The notes under the pieces: model-generated
Database searches by the model: none
Told to the model about the DNA's origin: nothing
What the model saw: only the letters and a program-made list of their open reading frames with translations
Made by a program: the position numbers and the translations under genes
Part shown: positions 45,401 to 51,339 of the stretch, in pieces
Layout: each line of letters starts with the position of its first letter
Numbering within the stretch: position 1 is the stretch's first letter
IMG/VR virus record: IMGVR_UViG_3300009091_000015
Coordinates: 1 to 64,000 of that record
From: a virus
DNA: 64,000 bases
Direction: 5' to 3' (one strand)

Positions 45401-45407
45401 GGAGTGA
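36489..45407 (+). CDS. giant polyvalent internal virion protein with JAB/RadC-like motif, 2972 aa
   Basis: Features in order: N-terminal helical region; Ala/Gly hydrophobic segment (TTAAAATVGAVTGGMG, about 344-382); Glu/Arg/Ala coiled coils (550-1100); Pro/Ala and Lys-rich linkers (1130-1300); a JAB/MPN-type site (FVHNHPHSETNNLMSSPD, about 1530-1550) with HxH and SxxD as zinc ligands; an Ala-Pro linker (AAPAAPAAPAA, about 1840); and a long C-terminal part like polyvalent-protein associated domains (YETGDDTLLANLS, RPLVGFISARLLPLSAL). It is probably carried in the head and ejected into the host. The 8.9 kb gene has no frameshift. GTG 36480 is an alternative start. Confidence 0.75.
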   Translation: MPAPIPPAPGLTDPQQTGTSREDWLYFKSPEYTELPLPEKLSKFNSVARRSNTYATMPWAEREKLRTKILGVNSTLDVFKHEAFPALETVDQNDLFNSYVQGSTTWEGLDTEKKKKARAKWVPAFAAGQKQQKVQETLRAGIERQNTLPGIDIEMPESLQPQVQAEPSEDEFQRRVYYASIGRSIDEEGNLNIPRRGKEPYKAPAYVFAMPGMSVAEQQGIGDAFVEQLKDPEVSRWWEFTKRQQKALASNPEFTPEDLGALERAGKGLTAGLARMASTPVTAWSMMQAGHGMTKAAEETAKKAQKISGVMAEGGYRPLRMSDYSGGDVAGWTTALLEGVATTLPTTAAAATVGAVTGGMGAPPLLGSIAAGAALEIPMVYQDVYEATGKLEPGLATALGGLAGVLEGYGAGGMSKRLIDAGVPRSVISRALVKMASGKELLKDMSQEALTEVAQTFPEALAIAIAEDPTMKMDFETALEFVKKTAPEAAESGVTGFFTPLAVSGPAMIRQDIRARQPLPIDPAEVDAVARASMRPTGQGQLIIDTEEAQGVRAPSIPGAALGPEAMEAGRARAAAEQAAYREQVTAEDATQAQAEIDAYRERARARGAEEPEVQLNERMNALGPEDQAQVRDRTTELMAQMRARFVEQFGEERVTPAIEQNITRRAWDQALTEMNAQPAPRPEVLGPTGESLTAPEPLPAGPVVVPGRVQDERLAAEAEQRRAAARASMQAQGLVEGARARLALPPRLVIAGERKRESEQAAADILAKLHSDDTLGQGLADMQALADQYGEALQAHLNLQAEREARARAARAKLDELIQEIGRTKPGSKRNTALQEEIDALQETEIIDSLEETEDEAAARERVRFIEDAHAYIMDRVTPDMTPQLSANLDRITQGSLRWAARVFEQNGMPEQAAWAQRAADDPQLARVVPENIVNSLIEDARQTAARVNEREQRLANPRKLKNSQWRQLAAEAQTLQEVELLREEYMLAPKRGQQGRYDPKLLDYFHDRWMTLHGEMTGMVEEALGPAPEEVTEQRAETPSEEAAAAVSEVVQPEQETEPAEEGAPPAPTVTETVAPTDFTTTTTAQPRLGKRARRKINRAKSFWERKLNAAKTPEAVEAVREQMPDNLPDDMAQRMFDQRMADVTKSQPPAPKRKGRGKRAAAPAVEPAPAPEPAVEAAPEPEVAEEAPKKPAKKKGKKHNTRKPSAPQQAAPTMKAPPKPKGKTSRRFVRAIENAERESDLSNVMVVYLRKVAEGQRDEAVIHAYEVRARKLRFDAQYGKTGPVQEAQPFTEPLNPAQVRGLEIGRPGQEVPPVPPVRLTPTPADRRRGPRAPVPLERPSPEFLRTRFAQLQKEMADVLARIEDRLDAINESEMLGPTAKVAAHEAMMDMTGPHWALYRKLNARRIRAAKLISDALVEDGGVSLIGQELEKDGAARYLKLAELAQVLRDNRWETLRIVYVDANGVIMDHELQTIRAPGGAPLIPYPSDAKRARQGDKAADLYRGIGKKWADDIRKKAKRLGASGVYFVHNHPHSETNNLMSSPDISATIHVHDNLLGDLLIGHVLINDRVGQYIPGDISQMAGLQDTMSTTEKLNRLRPLVVSYDLRASVERVPPKQGKGPGFGVAVEGYTLAPTVKEDGSPLTFADEDEANDFYEDRGLTLGEIVKDLEEAGMNDEQLWVVFTAFVIKDGQNVEETLYATPFRREAFSFEPLAADWSGDTMAAESQADALAGTIRGIARPLGAHGAIVVGMSNMDEELLDVLGTYYRTGLITDVYFLDAPTATASSLGGGFATEGQMGRAGHIPALMVGASGRGIPTPPVGPGWATRGAATPPAAPAAPAAPAAPAAQPAPAAPGTAPTVTRGQGLRDLAGLPRLGADRTLADRFLHRIFRKGPEGWESPLRAKAMRFLRDQFNIHGGDIPKGVARLLEAREYAREHARLDSRTMQARLTNVINNLKRDGHDEGQVREAIKMVTEGAMTPSDLALRLDVPMDNPLIRALEGIHQEHLDWQQAIASWRGMSPQLKEIIEEQVYYQTRFYQRWLLGDYFIPNDADFQNARQIMEDDLVEEINQVMRRAGDLRGIRQPVDIAAYLETGDDTLLANLSASRQGSIRSLRNHYMQLADLVRSIQRGPNNTYQAIIDLGEIHDVALKAVNSYLQQDPVGPETTSGVGTANFIHRKLNEAFRKLYGEVTDPTYREPTTVEVQQNILANMVMMEKLFQEGGNAGWWTSRRSGTHSVQLGSETNRRDKLRYGPMAGKWVTPGIAKALESKIPSSSLASKIASILWLGPQAGMRATKLLWAKTIGRNGATSVFGQALSCGDVYYGSFWGHLTEGIAIAWKANPLANIGPDITLYGVRPGQKNVWAMEKVAEAAKEGYYSHKAQSLSQGVKAIIESPLFSPFGLTGKIRNFLQHAMEAYALIDFPVKYAAYKTHLEEYEKAGVPTEKAKAGAREWVALHYQNRHRGPKALDTVALVPGADYVGYTYDSGRMLANGAHTAITHAFKGDPVMPNKEINLRPLVGFISARLLPLSALGGGNWLYNTAFRPLLTDAWAKFASQTEGAGKMADEILGYFFPHDDEDKEKKVVKRTPLTNEEMVNFRKFWPDYDKNMNALAWKTEYEDGSVELSYTAMNGNTAFPVEEWISGALQTSMEGGTPFWKALLANMAQNLGPGMYLEEQLELWTGLDTAFDVDREGIGELIGSRIAHHPNKDEGKIAKERISHFLINVMTGQLGPTIQYTHDYVKRQKLGQKAQPGSMIAPKSLHDVRQKFTRFVRTYHYDKDDLGRLLAYQIAPISEDIHTDKYNAGAQRRAEVDKGVATQEDIARSISGRKELARDLMKAHELVRAFRSLPATSEIDDVQLSLKLQAAGSKKRAPIGDDEAMAIITGKFDRLKPWESKAKPTYEGTGEHIAVKYMKENWGHISYSELQKLMIEQGYKVEPDIKKFKTWAKSRWAKWKELGETFEEEE

Positions 45408-45420
45408 TAGGATCGCACCG

Positions 45421-45924
45421 ATGCGGCTCAAGCTAATGCTGGCGGCGTTTCCACTCCTGCTGCCATGGGTGGCTGAGGCGATCACGCCAACCCCAACCTC
45501 AATCTGGTCAACCTCCACACCCACACCAACCCGCACTCCGACCCGGACGCGGACGCCAACGCGCACCCCGACGCGCACTCCCACCATAACCCGCACCCCA
45601 ACCCGCACTCCAACACCTACCAGGACACCGACGCCGACGGTTACCCCAACGCTAACTCCAACCCCAACGTGGCCCATCGTCTGCGAGACGCCCGTGTTCA
45701 AGGGCAACGATCTGGTCGAGGTGCGGGTGAATTACGCGCACGAGGCTACGCCGGGCGTCCCCTACGTGGTGAGGCTCGGCCCGATCCACTTTGAGGGGGA
45801 CTCCACTGCAACCATCCGGGCTGAGGGCCATCCGACGGGATGCGACTGGGACTTCGCCAACACCATTTTCGATGATGGGTTCGAGGATGGTGGTACTTCA
45901 CAATGGTCTTCGACCGCCCCATAG
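45421..45924 (+). CDS. secreted Thr-Pro repeat protein, 167 aa
   Basis: A clear signal peptide (MRLKLMLAAFPLLLPWVAEA) is followed by about 60 residues of TPTRTPTRT-type repeats and a beta domain (CETPVFKGNDLVEVRVNYAHE). The end (NTIFDDGFEDGGTSQWS) resembles a C-terminal motif (DGFE-G-T-S-W) common in secreted proteins of environmental bacteria. The Thr-Pro region is encoded by imperfect ACNCC repeats. It may be a phage-carried exported protein or a spanin-like stalk. The start at 45421 is chosen for the signal peptide. Confidence 0.7.
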   Translation: MRLKLMLAAFPLLLPWVAEAITPTPTSIWSTSTPTPTRTPTRTRTPTRTPTRTPTITRTPTRTPTPTRTPTPTVTPTLTPTPTWPIVCETPVFKGNDLVEVRVNYAHEATPGVPYVVRLGPIHFEGDSTATIRAEGHPTGCDWDFANTIFDDGFEDGGTSQWSSTAP

Positions 45925-45935
45925 GAGGAGGCACC

Positions 45936-46589
45936 ATGGCAACTGATCCGCCCGAGTATCTGCCCTACTTCTACGCCTACAACGACCTGCTCAGCAAGCT
46001 CAGCGAGACTTACCGCAAGGTGGGGATGAACATTGCTGAGCGCAAGTACGTCTACCATAGGGGCGCGTTCTACATCGACGCTGCCTTGACCATCGACACG
46101 CTGCTCTCGCTGGAGTTCCAGCCGCTGATGGAGTGCAACTACAACTGGCAGTGGTGGGCTGAGGAGATGCGCAAGCAGGGTGAGGCTCTCGGTGACGATG
46201 CCGCCTATGCGATGATCTTGCCCGGCCCGTTCATGGGTGAGTGGCACGACTACCCATCGCTCACGAACAGCACCGACAAGATGATCTCCCTGATGACCGG
46301 GGTCTACCGCACCGAGGATGAAGACTCCGATGTCGGCGGTCTCGGCACCATCACCCCGGCTGAGTGCGTGAAGCTGACGCACCGCTTCTGCCGCTTCTGG
46401 CTGTGGAGGAGCTGCGGAGAGATGGTGCATGGCTACATGAAGCCGTGGCCATGGCTGAAGGCCGTGACTGACGAACTTCAGCAGCTCTATCGCAAGCTGG
46501 GTGAGCCGGACAAGGCTGGGAGCGCATGGGCAACGAAGCCGCTACCGCCCGGCTATGTGCCGCCTTTCTCGTGGGGTGGCCAGCCGTGA
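45936..46589 (+). CDS. hypothetical protein, 217 aa
   Basis: TAGGAGGAGGCACC gives a strong SD for the ATG at 45936. The protein is rich in Trp, Tyr and Met (NYNWQWWAEEMRKQG, RFCRFWLWRSCGEMVHGYMKPWPW) and largely helical. It has no signal peptide or recognised motif. It lies among the late genes before the holin, so it may be a virion or lysis-time protein. Confidence 0.65.
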   Translation: MATDPPEYLPYFYAYNDLLSKLSETYRKVGMNIAERKYVYHRGAFYIDAALTIDTLLSLEFQPLMECNYNWQWWAEEMRKQGEALGDDAAYAMILPGPFMGEWHDYPSLTNSTDKMISLMTGVYRTEDEDSDVGGLGTITPAECVKLTHRFCRFWLWRSCGEMVHGYMKPWPWLKAVTDELQQLYRKLGEPDKAGSAWATKPLPPGYVPPFSWGGQP

Positions 46590-46670
46590 CCTCCCGCCGC
46601 GAGCTGGACCGCCGCCGCGTGATGCGGGCGATGATCCAGCTCTTGGACGAAGTCGAGGAGAGGAGACGCC

Positions 46671-46805
46671 ATGATCCGCAAGAAGAAGGATGGCTACCAT
46701 GTGGTGAGCGAGAAGGGCAAGAACCTCGGTGGCCCCTACAAGACCAGGGAGGCTGCGAAGAAGCGGCTCCAGCAGGTCGAGCACTTCAAGCATAAGGGGA
46801 AGTGA
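46671..46805 (+). CDS. small basic protein, 44 aa
   Basis: MIRKKKDGYHVVSEKGKNLG followed by GPYKTREAAKKRLQQVEHF fits the tiny basic beta-hairpin-plus-helix proteins found in many phage late regions (KxGY...T.E.A.KR...). GAGGAGAGGAGACGCC is an excellent ribosome binding site. Function unknown. Confidence 0.7.
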   Translation: MIRKKKDGYHVVSEKGKNLGGPYKTREAAKKRLQQVEHFKHKGK

Positions 46806-46808
46806 CCC

Positions 46809-47342
46809 ATGAGTGAGCGGCAAAAAGCAGCCGCCAGAGAAACCATGAAGAGGGTCAACGCACGCAACAAGGCCAATGGTTATGCGGCACAGCGAGAGGC
46901 GCTGAAGAAGACCCTGGCAAGACAGGAGGCTCTTGGGTGGCCTATCCTCAAGGCAAATCTCAAGGCGGCAGCGGAAGCAACTACCACCCATGGGCTGAGC
47001 AGCCATCCGCTTTACAGAATATGGCGCGGCATGCTTGCCCGCTGCTCCGACCGGGCCAGAGAGCGCGAACGCAAGCACTACTTCGACCGTGGCATCTGCG
47101 TCTGCGAGCGTTGGCAAGGGGACGATGGTTTGAAGAACTTCATTGCTGACATGGGGGAGCGGCCACTTGGCTATTCAATTGACCGCATCGACCCTGACGG
47201 AGACTACTCACCAGAGAACTGCCGATGGGCTACGTACAGGAAGCAAGCTCGCAACAAGGGGAAGGTCTACGAGGTTCCCCGTGTAGTTCTGCGCTGGTAT
47301 TGTGGACGGCCATCCTTCAAACGCTCTCAAGCGGCAGCCTAG
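46809..47342 (+). CDS. HNH-type homing endonuclease-like protein, 177 aa
   Basis: The block [37 protein letters not shown] followed by [28 protein letters not shown] is a recognised pattern of phage HNH/homing-type nucleases, with the DRID...NCRWA core. A basic helical N-terminus (residues 1-45) probably contacts DNA. It is free-standing rather than inside another gene. Such genes are mobile and may have arrived on their own. Confidence 0.75.
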   Translation: MSERQKAAARETMKRVNARNKANGYAAQREALKKTLARQEALGWPILKANLKAAAEATTTHGLSSHPLYRIWRGMLARCSDRARERERKHYFDRGICVCERWQGDDGLKNFIADMGERPLGYSIDRIDPDGDYSPENCRWATYRKQARNKGKVYEVPRVVLRWYCGRPSFKRSQAAA

Positions 47343-47354
47343 TAGGAGGATTGA

Positions 47355-47954
47355 ATGTCGAAGCTCACCGAGTTTTTCAAGAAGGTCAACAAGACCCCGT
47401 GGTTCGGGACGGTCAAGAAGATTGCTCCCACACTGGCGGCTGGGTTAGCCGGGGGAGGGCCGATTGGTGCGGCGGCGGTCCAAATCTTGATGGGCGTGCT
47501 GAAGATCGACGGCGACCCCAACGACCCCGGCACTCTGGATCAGATCTCCGAGGTCATGGCGAGCGGCGACCTGGAGAAGTTGCACCTGCTCAAGATCGCA
47601 GAGCAGCAGTTTGTGGTCGAGATGAAGAAGCTCGATCTGCAAGAGCAAGACCTCTATCTCGAAGATGTGCAGAGCGCACGGGGGATGCACATCGCGCAGA
47701 GGGAGGCGACCCCCTCGGTGCTGACCTACCTGAGCCTCATCGTCTTCTTCGGGATGATGGCGCTGATCCTCTGGCAGCACGACTGGTTTGGCGACAACGA
47801 GTTTGCCCAGAACTTGTGCTTCATGGTGATCGGCGGGGCGCTCGGCTGGGTGAACCAAGCGTTCAACTTCTGGCTCGGGTCGAGCCGGGGCAGCCAAGCC
47901 AAGAGCGAGGCGATGCTCTCGCAGCTGAACCAGCAGAGCAACGGCGACAGCTGA
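47355..47954 (+). CDS. holin, 3-TM superfamily, 199 aa
   Basis: It begins with an amphipathic region and a first hydrophobic segment (IAPTLAAGLAGGGPIGAAAVQILMGVL). A helical linker with the family signature DLYLEDVQSARGMHIAQ follows, then two spans (SVLTYLSLIVFFGMMALILW and LCFMVIGGALGWVNQAFNFWLG). This is the layout of 3-TM phage holins, which open the inner membrane for the endolysin at 32108. It is the last gene before the terminator. Confidence 0.85.
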   Translation: MSKLTEFFKKVNKTPWFGTVKKIAPTLAAGLAGGGPIGAAAVQILMGVLKIDGDPNDPGTLDQISEVMASGDLEKLHLLKIAEQQFVVEMKKLDLQEQDLYLEDVQSARGMHIAQREATPSVLTYLSLIVFFGMMALILWQHDWFGDNEFAQNLCFMVIGGALGWVNQAFNFWLGSSRGSQAKSEAMLSQLNQQSNGDS

Positions 47955-47974
47955 CCTCTACCGGACAGACAACG

Positions 47975-48001
47975 AAAGGCCCCCGGAATCCGGGGGCCTT
48001 T
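47975..48001. terminator. bidirectional intrinsic terminator
   Basis: AAAGGCCCCCGGA and TCCGGGGGCCTTT form a perfect 13-bp stem with a one-base loop, T-rich on either strand. It lies between the end of the rightward late genes (47954) and the end of the leftward early genes (48044), so it can stop transcription from both sides. Confidence 0.9.
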
Positions 48002-48043
48002 GTCTCGCTGGCTGCACAGCAAGACGTTGGAAAGAAGGCGAGA

Positions 48044-49255
48044 TCAGTCTACCACGGCCTTCTTGCTGGCAGCTTCCCACTGCTTCACCATGTCTGCCCA
48101 GTCCTTCAGGAACTTGGCCCTGTCGCTCTCGCTCTTGATGGAGCCGGGGCCGTCCATTCCGCCATGCCCGGAGGCCAGGCGCTCCATCACCCTGACCGCG
48201 AAGTCCTCCTCCTTCCCACACCGGATGGCCTGCTGGAGCAGGGCCTGCCAGAAGGCTGTGTACTGGTCTCCCTCCATCAGCGACGACGAGGCGATGCCTC
48301 CGGACTGCTCTCCGAATAGGGGGGAGTCTTCAGGCGTGCGCTTCCCGTTTGCTTTGCCGCCTGTCTCCTCGCCTGGGGCCGAGGCAGTGGTAGAGGGCGG
48401 CTGCTTGGCCGACGGTTCTGAGGGCTTCCTGGTGCGCTTTTTGAGGGTCTCTTTCGCAGACTGATTCTCATCTGAGAAGTAGTCTTCGATGCTGGACATG
48501 CCATCCCGCAAGGAGTTGAAGATGCGGGTCAGGTCGATGAGCTGGATCTCGTCGATGGCCTCGGCCTTCTTGCGGTAGCGGGCCTCGATCATTTCCTGGC
48601 TCACCTCCAGCTCCTTGAACTTGGCGAGCATGGTCTTGATGCGATCCTTCAAGGGCTTGCCCCCGCCACCCTTGAGGGTCTCCTCGCACTGGGCGAGGGC
48701 TCCCTCCTGCACGTCGCCGGGAATCAGGGACAGGATGCACGCCCGGATGCGCCTGGCTGCCAGGTTGGCGATCATCTCGTAGATGTCACGGGGATCGGTC
48801 AGGCGCTGCATGCCGCCGCTCTTGGAGTAGCGGATGTGCTTGACGTGGAAGACCCGCTCCTGCAGGGTGTTGGTCTCCATGTCGATGGCGTATGCCTGGA
48901 CCTCGGAGACCCCAGCGCCCTGCGACAACTCCCTGAATCCAAAGCGGATGTTGCCCCAGTGCCTGGCCATGGTCTCGGCCAGCCTGATGGATGCGCCACG
49001 CACGGACGCCCCGCCCCTGCTGTAGCTGTACTCAGCCACCTGAGCCAGTGACTGCCGCTTGCAGGCTTCGACGATCTTCTGCTCTGCCCGGATCTCGTCC
49101 CTCGGGAAGCGCTTGGCCACGATGAACTGGGCCTGCGCTTCCTGCACGGCCCGGCTCTCCTCGATCCTGGTGATGGCCGCAGCCTGGCTGTCCTGCTGCA
49201 CCTCCCCATCCTCGAAGATGGTGATGGGACTCGCTGTTCTGATCTCGTCGTTCAT
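48044..49255 (-). CDS. candidate ssDNA-annealing/recombination protein, 403 aa
   Basis: The pattern QAQFIVAKRFPRDEIRAEQKIVEACKRQSLAQVAEYSYSRGG ... ETMARHWGNIRFGFRELSQ ... TDPRDIYEMIANLAARRIRACILSLIPGD is that of a conserved phage protein often encoded beside YqaJ-type exonucleases. An annealing (RecT-like) role is inferred from that pairing, not from a known fold. The last 130 residues are low-complexity, then helical. It is the final gene of the leftward early operon. Confidence 0.65.
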   Translation of the reverse strand: MNDEIRTASPITIFEDGEVQQDSQAAAITRIEESRAVQEAQAQFIVAKRFPRDEIRAEQKIVEACKRQSLAQVAEYSYSRGGASVRGASIRLAETMARHWGNIRFGFRELSQGAGVSEVQAYAIDMETNTLQERVFHVKHIRYSKSGGMQRLTDPRDIYEMIANLAARRIRACILSLIPGDVQEGALAQCEETLKGGGGKPLKDRIKTMLAKFKELEVSQEMIEARYRKKAEAIDEIQLIDLTRIFNSLRDGMSSIEDYFSDENQSAKETLKKRTRKPSEPSAKQPPSTTASAPGEETGGKANGKRTPEDSPLFGEQSGGIASSSLMEGDQYTAFWQALLQQAIRCGKEEDFAVRVMERLASGHGGMDGPGSIKSESDRAKFLKDWADMVKQWEAASKKAVVD

Positions 49256-49473
49256 TTGCCCAGCTCCTTCTCAAAGAGGTTGGCCAGGGCCGTCTTCAGC
49301 ACTGCGGACTGACTGATGGGTGGGACGACGATGTTGGCGTCCCGCAGCTTGGACTGCATGTGCGCCTGCAGGTCATGCAACATCGCCATCTCGATCTCGT
49401 TGAGGTACAGGGCCACGATGGTTCGGTCCTTCTTCCACTTCGCCACCGCTGTCTCTTTCTTCGCTCTCGGCAT
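49252..49473 (-). CDS. hypothetical basic helical protein, 73 aa
   Basis: A Lys-rich start (MPRAKKETAVAKWKKDR) leads into IVALYLNEIEMAMLHDLQAHM and SQSAVLKTALANLFEKEL. The beta-strand followed by two helices resembles a ribbon-helix-helix DNA-binding protein. It sits between the exonuclease and the putative annealing protein and overlaps the latter by four bases. It may be a regulator or a partner of the recombination pair. Confidence 0.65.
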   Translation of the reverse strand: MPRAKKETAVAKWKKDRTIVALYLNEIEMAMLHDLQAHMQSKLRDANIVVPPISQSAVLKTALANLFEKELGK

Positions 49474-49488
49474 GGTGTGCCTCCTTTC

Positions 49489-50457
49489 CTAGAAAACCCT
49501 GAAGTATTCGTAGCTCGTCTCGTTCACGTACTGCTCATAGATGTCTGGCTTCTCTGCCTCCAACTTCTTGCTGTCGAATGACTTGCGTGTCGATAGCTTC
49601 CAAACGATAGGCCGGTCCCCAACCCTCACCTTCCGGTGCTCCCCGAGGTGCTCCTTGATCTTGCGGGTGTTGTCATCGAGGGATTCCTCGCCTTCCTTGT
49701 TGGCCTCCTGGATCTCGTCCCGCTCCTCGATCAGCTTGGCAAGGTACGGATCTTCGATCTCCTCCGTCTCCGAGGCGATGGTCGCATCCACGAGAGCCTC
49801 GCCGTGGCATGTCCAGCGAAACTCGCAGGTCTGGCACCGCCTGTCCGAGGACATCAGTTTGAATGGGGCAGGCCCCTCCTCCACCTCACGCATGAACTGC
49901 TCGCCAACCTTGAGCATGAGGGCCAGCGCCTCGTTGTCTTGGTCCACGAACTGGACGAACAGCCGCCAGCTGACCGGCTCCAGGCAGGCGTACAGGCCCC
50001 AGCTGAAGCCGGTGAGCCCGATGTAGTGCTGGACCTGGAGCTTCTCGACATCAGGGATGCCGGTCTTCAGCAGCTTCTGGAATGGGAACGGCCCCTTGGT
50101 CTTGAACTCGGCCACGCCGGGGCCTTCCTTACCAGGCACGGCTCCCTTCTGCACAACCCGGTCGAGGTTGCCGATCCACCACGCAGGCATGGCGTACTGG
50201 CTCTTGATCTTCAGCTTGCGCCTGAACTTGAAGCCGTAACGCTCGGTAACTTCCTCAGCCACAAGAGCTTCCAGCTTGTGGCCTCGCTTCATAGCCCCGG
50301 TGTAGCGGCGGGGAAAGTCCAGCTCTGTCCCTCGCTTCTCATACCAGAGCCTGCGGGCGCAGCCGTAGGGGTCGAGCCCGAGCACGTCCCCCCACTCCGA
50401 CCCGCCAATCCCGGCCCGCCTTCTTTCGTGCCAGTCTTCGCTGTGCGGTTGGGTCAC
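49489..50457 (-). CDS. YqaJ-family exonuclease, 322 aa
   Basis: WHERRRAGIGGSEWGDVLGLDPYG at the start is the YqaJ signature. Glu at about residue 68 (LEALVAEEVTERYG), Asp at GNLDRVV and the pair AEFKTKG supply the PDDEXK metal site. CQTCEFRWTCHG near residue 208 adds a Cys cluster. These enzymes resect double-stranded DNA ends 5'-3' for annealing-based recombination. The partner is probably the 403-residue protein downstream. Confidence 0.85.
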   Translation of the reverse strand: MTQPHSEDWHERRRAGIGGSEWGDVLGLDPYGCARRLWYEKRGTELDFPRRYTGAMKRGHKLEALVAEEVTERYGFKFRRKLKIKSQYAMPAWWIGNLDRVVQKGAVPGKEGPGVAEFKTKGPFPFQKLLKTGIPDVEKLQVQHYIGLTGFSWGLYACLEPVSWRLFVQFVDQDNEALALMLKVGEQFMREVEEGPAPFKLMSSDRRCQTCEFRWTCHGEALVDATIASETEEIEDPYLAKLIEERDEIQEANKEGEESLDDNTRKIKEHLGEHRKVRVGDRPIVWKLSTRKSFDSKKLEAEKPDIYEQYVNETSYEYFRVF

Positions 50458-50714
50458 GCATCGTCTCCCTTCAGGATGGAGTCATGGATGTTGAGCTTGC
50501 CGACCTCGTTTCCGCCGTCACCAGCCATGTCGGAGCCCTTCACCATCGGGATGTCCCCGAGGATTCCCGGCCTGCCATCCTCCTGGGCGGGCTTCCCGCC
50601 CGTCCCCTCGATGAGTGCCTTCGCCCACATGGTGAGCTTGGCGGCACGCTGGATCAGCTGGGTGGCCTCTGCCAGATAGACGCACGCCCTCTCGTAGTCT
50701 CGCTCCTCTACCAT
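50454..50714 (-). CDS. hypothetical protein, 86 aa
   Basis: The N-terminal 40 residues form a helix (YERACVYLAEATQLIQRAAKLTMWAKALIEG). The rest is Gly/Asp-rich. It overlaps the exonuclease start by four bases (ATGA), so the two are co-translated. No family recognised. Confidence 0.6.
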   Translation of the reverse strand: MVEERDYERACVYLAEATQLIQRAAKLTMWAKALIEGTGGKPAQEDGRPGILGDIPMVKGSDMAGDGGNEVGKLNIHDSILKGDDA

Positions 50715-50715
50715 G

Positions 50716-50970
50716 TCACAGCTCCTTTCTGTCAGTCGTGGTTGGAAGATCAGGGACGTTGATCGGGAGCCAATAGCCGGTGCATCCAGTCTCCCCCTTG
50801 AGCGTGGTGCGCAGCGTCCTGGCTCTGATGCCGAGCGACCCTATGTACTCGACGTTGACGAGGAGAAGGCGGGGGAACCCGTCCACCTCCTTGTTGATGG
50901 GGTAGCCGTAGAACCAGTACAGCCCGGCTCTCTTCGGCCACATCCGAGTCCATTCACTCTGGTCTGCCAT
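50716..50970 (-). CDS. hypothetical protein, 84 aa
   Basis: The aromatic, beta-rich sequence (RAGLYWFYGYPINKEVDGFPRLLLVNVEY ... TGYWLPINVPDLP) is typical of small phage early proteins with a W-x-Y-GY pattern. The start overlaps the end of the Cro-like regulator by 17 bases. Function unknown. Confidence 0.65.
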   Translation of the reverse strand: MADQSEWTRMWPKRAGLYWFYGYPINKEVDGFPRLLLVNVEYIGSLGIRARTLRTTLKGETGCTGYWLPINVPDLPTTTDRKEL

Positions 50971-51196
50971 CGAACTGCCCAGGAGGCCAGATGGCCTCGA
51001 CGTTGGTCCGCAATGCCCAGGCTATCCTGAAGGCGGTGCTGATCCTCGGCTCTGAGAAGCCGGAGCGCAGGTTCAAGAGCCCTTGAACAGTAAGCCCGGT
51101 TGCATCCTGTAAGTGCTTGATTAGATAGGGCCTACGCCCAATCACCTTGTTTCGAGCCAGGATCTTGTCGATGTTGCAGGTGATGAGTTGATCCAT
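50954..51196 (-). CDS. Cro/XRE-type helix-turn-helix regulator, 80 aa
   Basis: IDKILARNKVIGRRPYLIKHLQDATGLTVQGLLNLRSGFSEPRISTAFRIAWALRT shows the five-helix XRE layout: the HTH lies at about residues 24-45, and a further helix follows the usual P-x-x-x-x-x-x-I-A-x-A pattern. It probably controls its own promoter and the leftward recombination genes. A promoter with an overlapping inverted repeat lies directly upstream (51203-51233). Confidence 0.75.
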   Translation of the reverse strand: MDQLITCNIDKILARNKVIGRRPYLIKHLQDATGLTVQGLLNLRSGFSEPRISTAFRIAWALRTNVEAIWPPGQFDGRPE

Positions 51197-51202
51197 GCGG
51201 AG

Positions 51203-51232
51203 AGTCTAGCACACTGGAGTACAGAATGTCCA
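51203..51232 (-). promoter_or_regulatory. promoter for the Cro-like gene and recombination operon
   Basis: On the minus strand TGGACA (51232-51227) and TAGACT (51208-51203) are 18 bases apart, with TGTGC before the -10 (extended -10-like). An inverted repeat CTGGA-N10-TCCAG (51214-51233) covers the spacer and -35, the usual place for a repressor operator. Inferred only. Confidence 0.45.
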
Positions 51233-51249
51233 GCGAAAGGAGGTGAAAA

Positions 51250-51339
51250 GTGCTGGCCTCCCATCGGCGTTGCCCGTTGTTAGCCTTGGTCCAAGCGGCC
51301 AGCACGGAGTTGTTTCAGCCAGGCAAGCAGCTGTCCTGA
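51250..51339 (+). CDS. possible tiny rightward ORF, 29 aa
   Basis: A near-perfect ribosome binding site (AAAGGAGGTGAAAA) precedes a GTG that opens 29 codons on the strand opposite to the surrounding genes. The product (MLASHRRCPLLALVQ...) shows no domain, and its 3' half overlaps the end of the 172-residue gene. It may be a real small protein or a chance match. Low confidence. Confidence 0.25.
   Translation: MLASHRRCPLLALVQAASTELFQPGKQLS

Noticed and set aside
45276-45707. Minus-strand ORF with VGVRVGVRVGV repeats
   Set aside because: It is the complement of the Thr-Pro repeat coding region and has no ribosome binding site; the plus-strand gene with a signal peptide explains it.
46586-46795. 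GTG-start ORF of 69 codons between the 217-aa gene and the 44-aa gene
   Set aside because: It begins with a GTGA overlap, but its second half lies out of frame over the well-supported 44-residue gene and has non-protein-like composition. Only its first 25 codons could be real.
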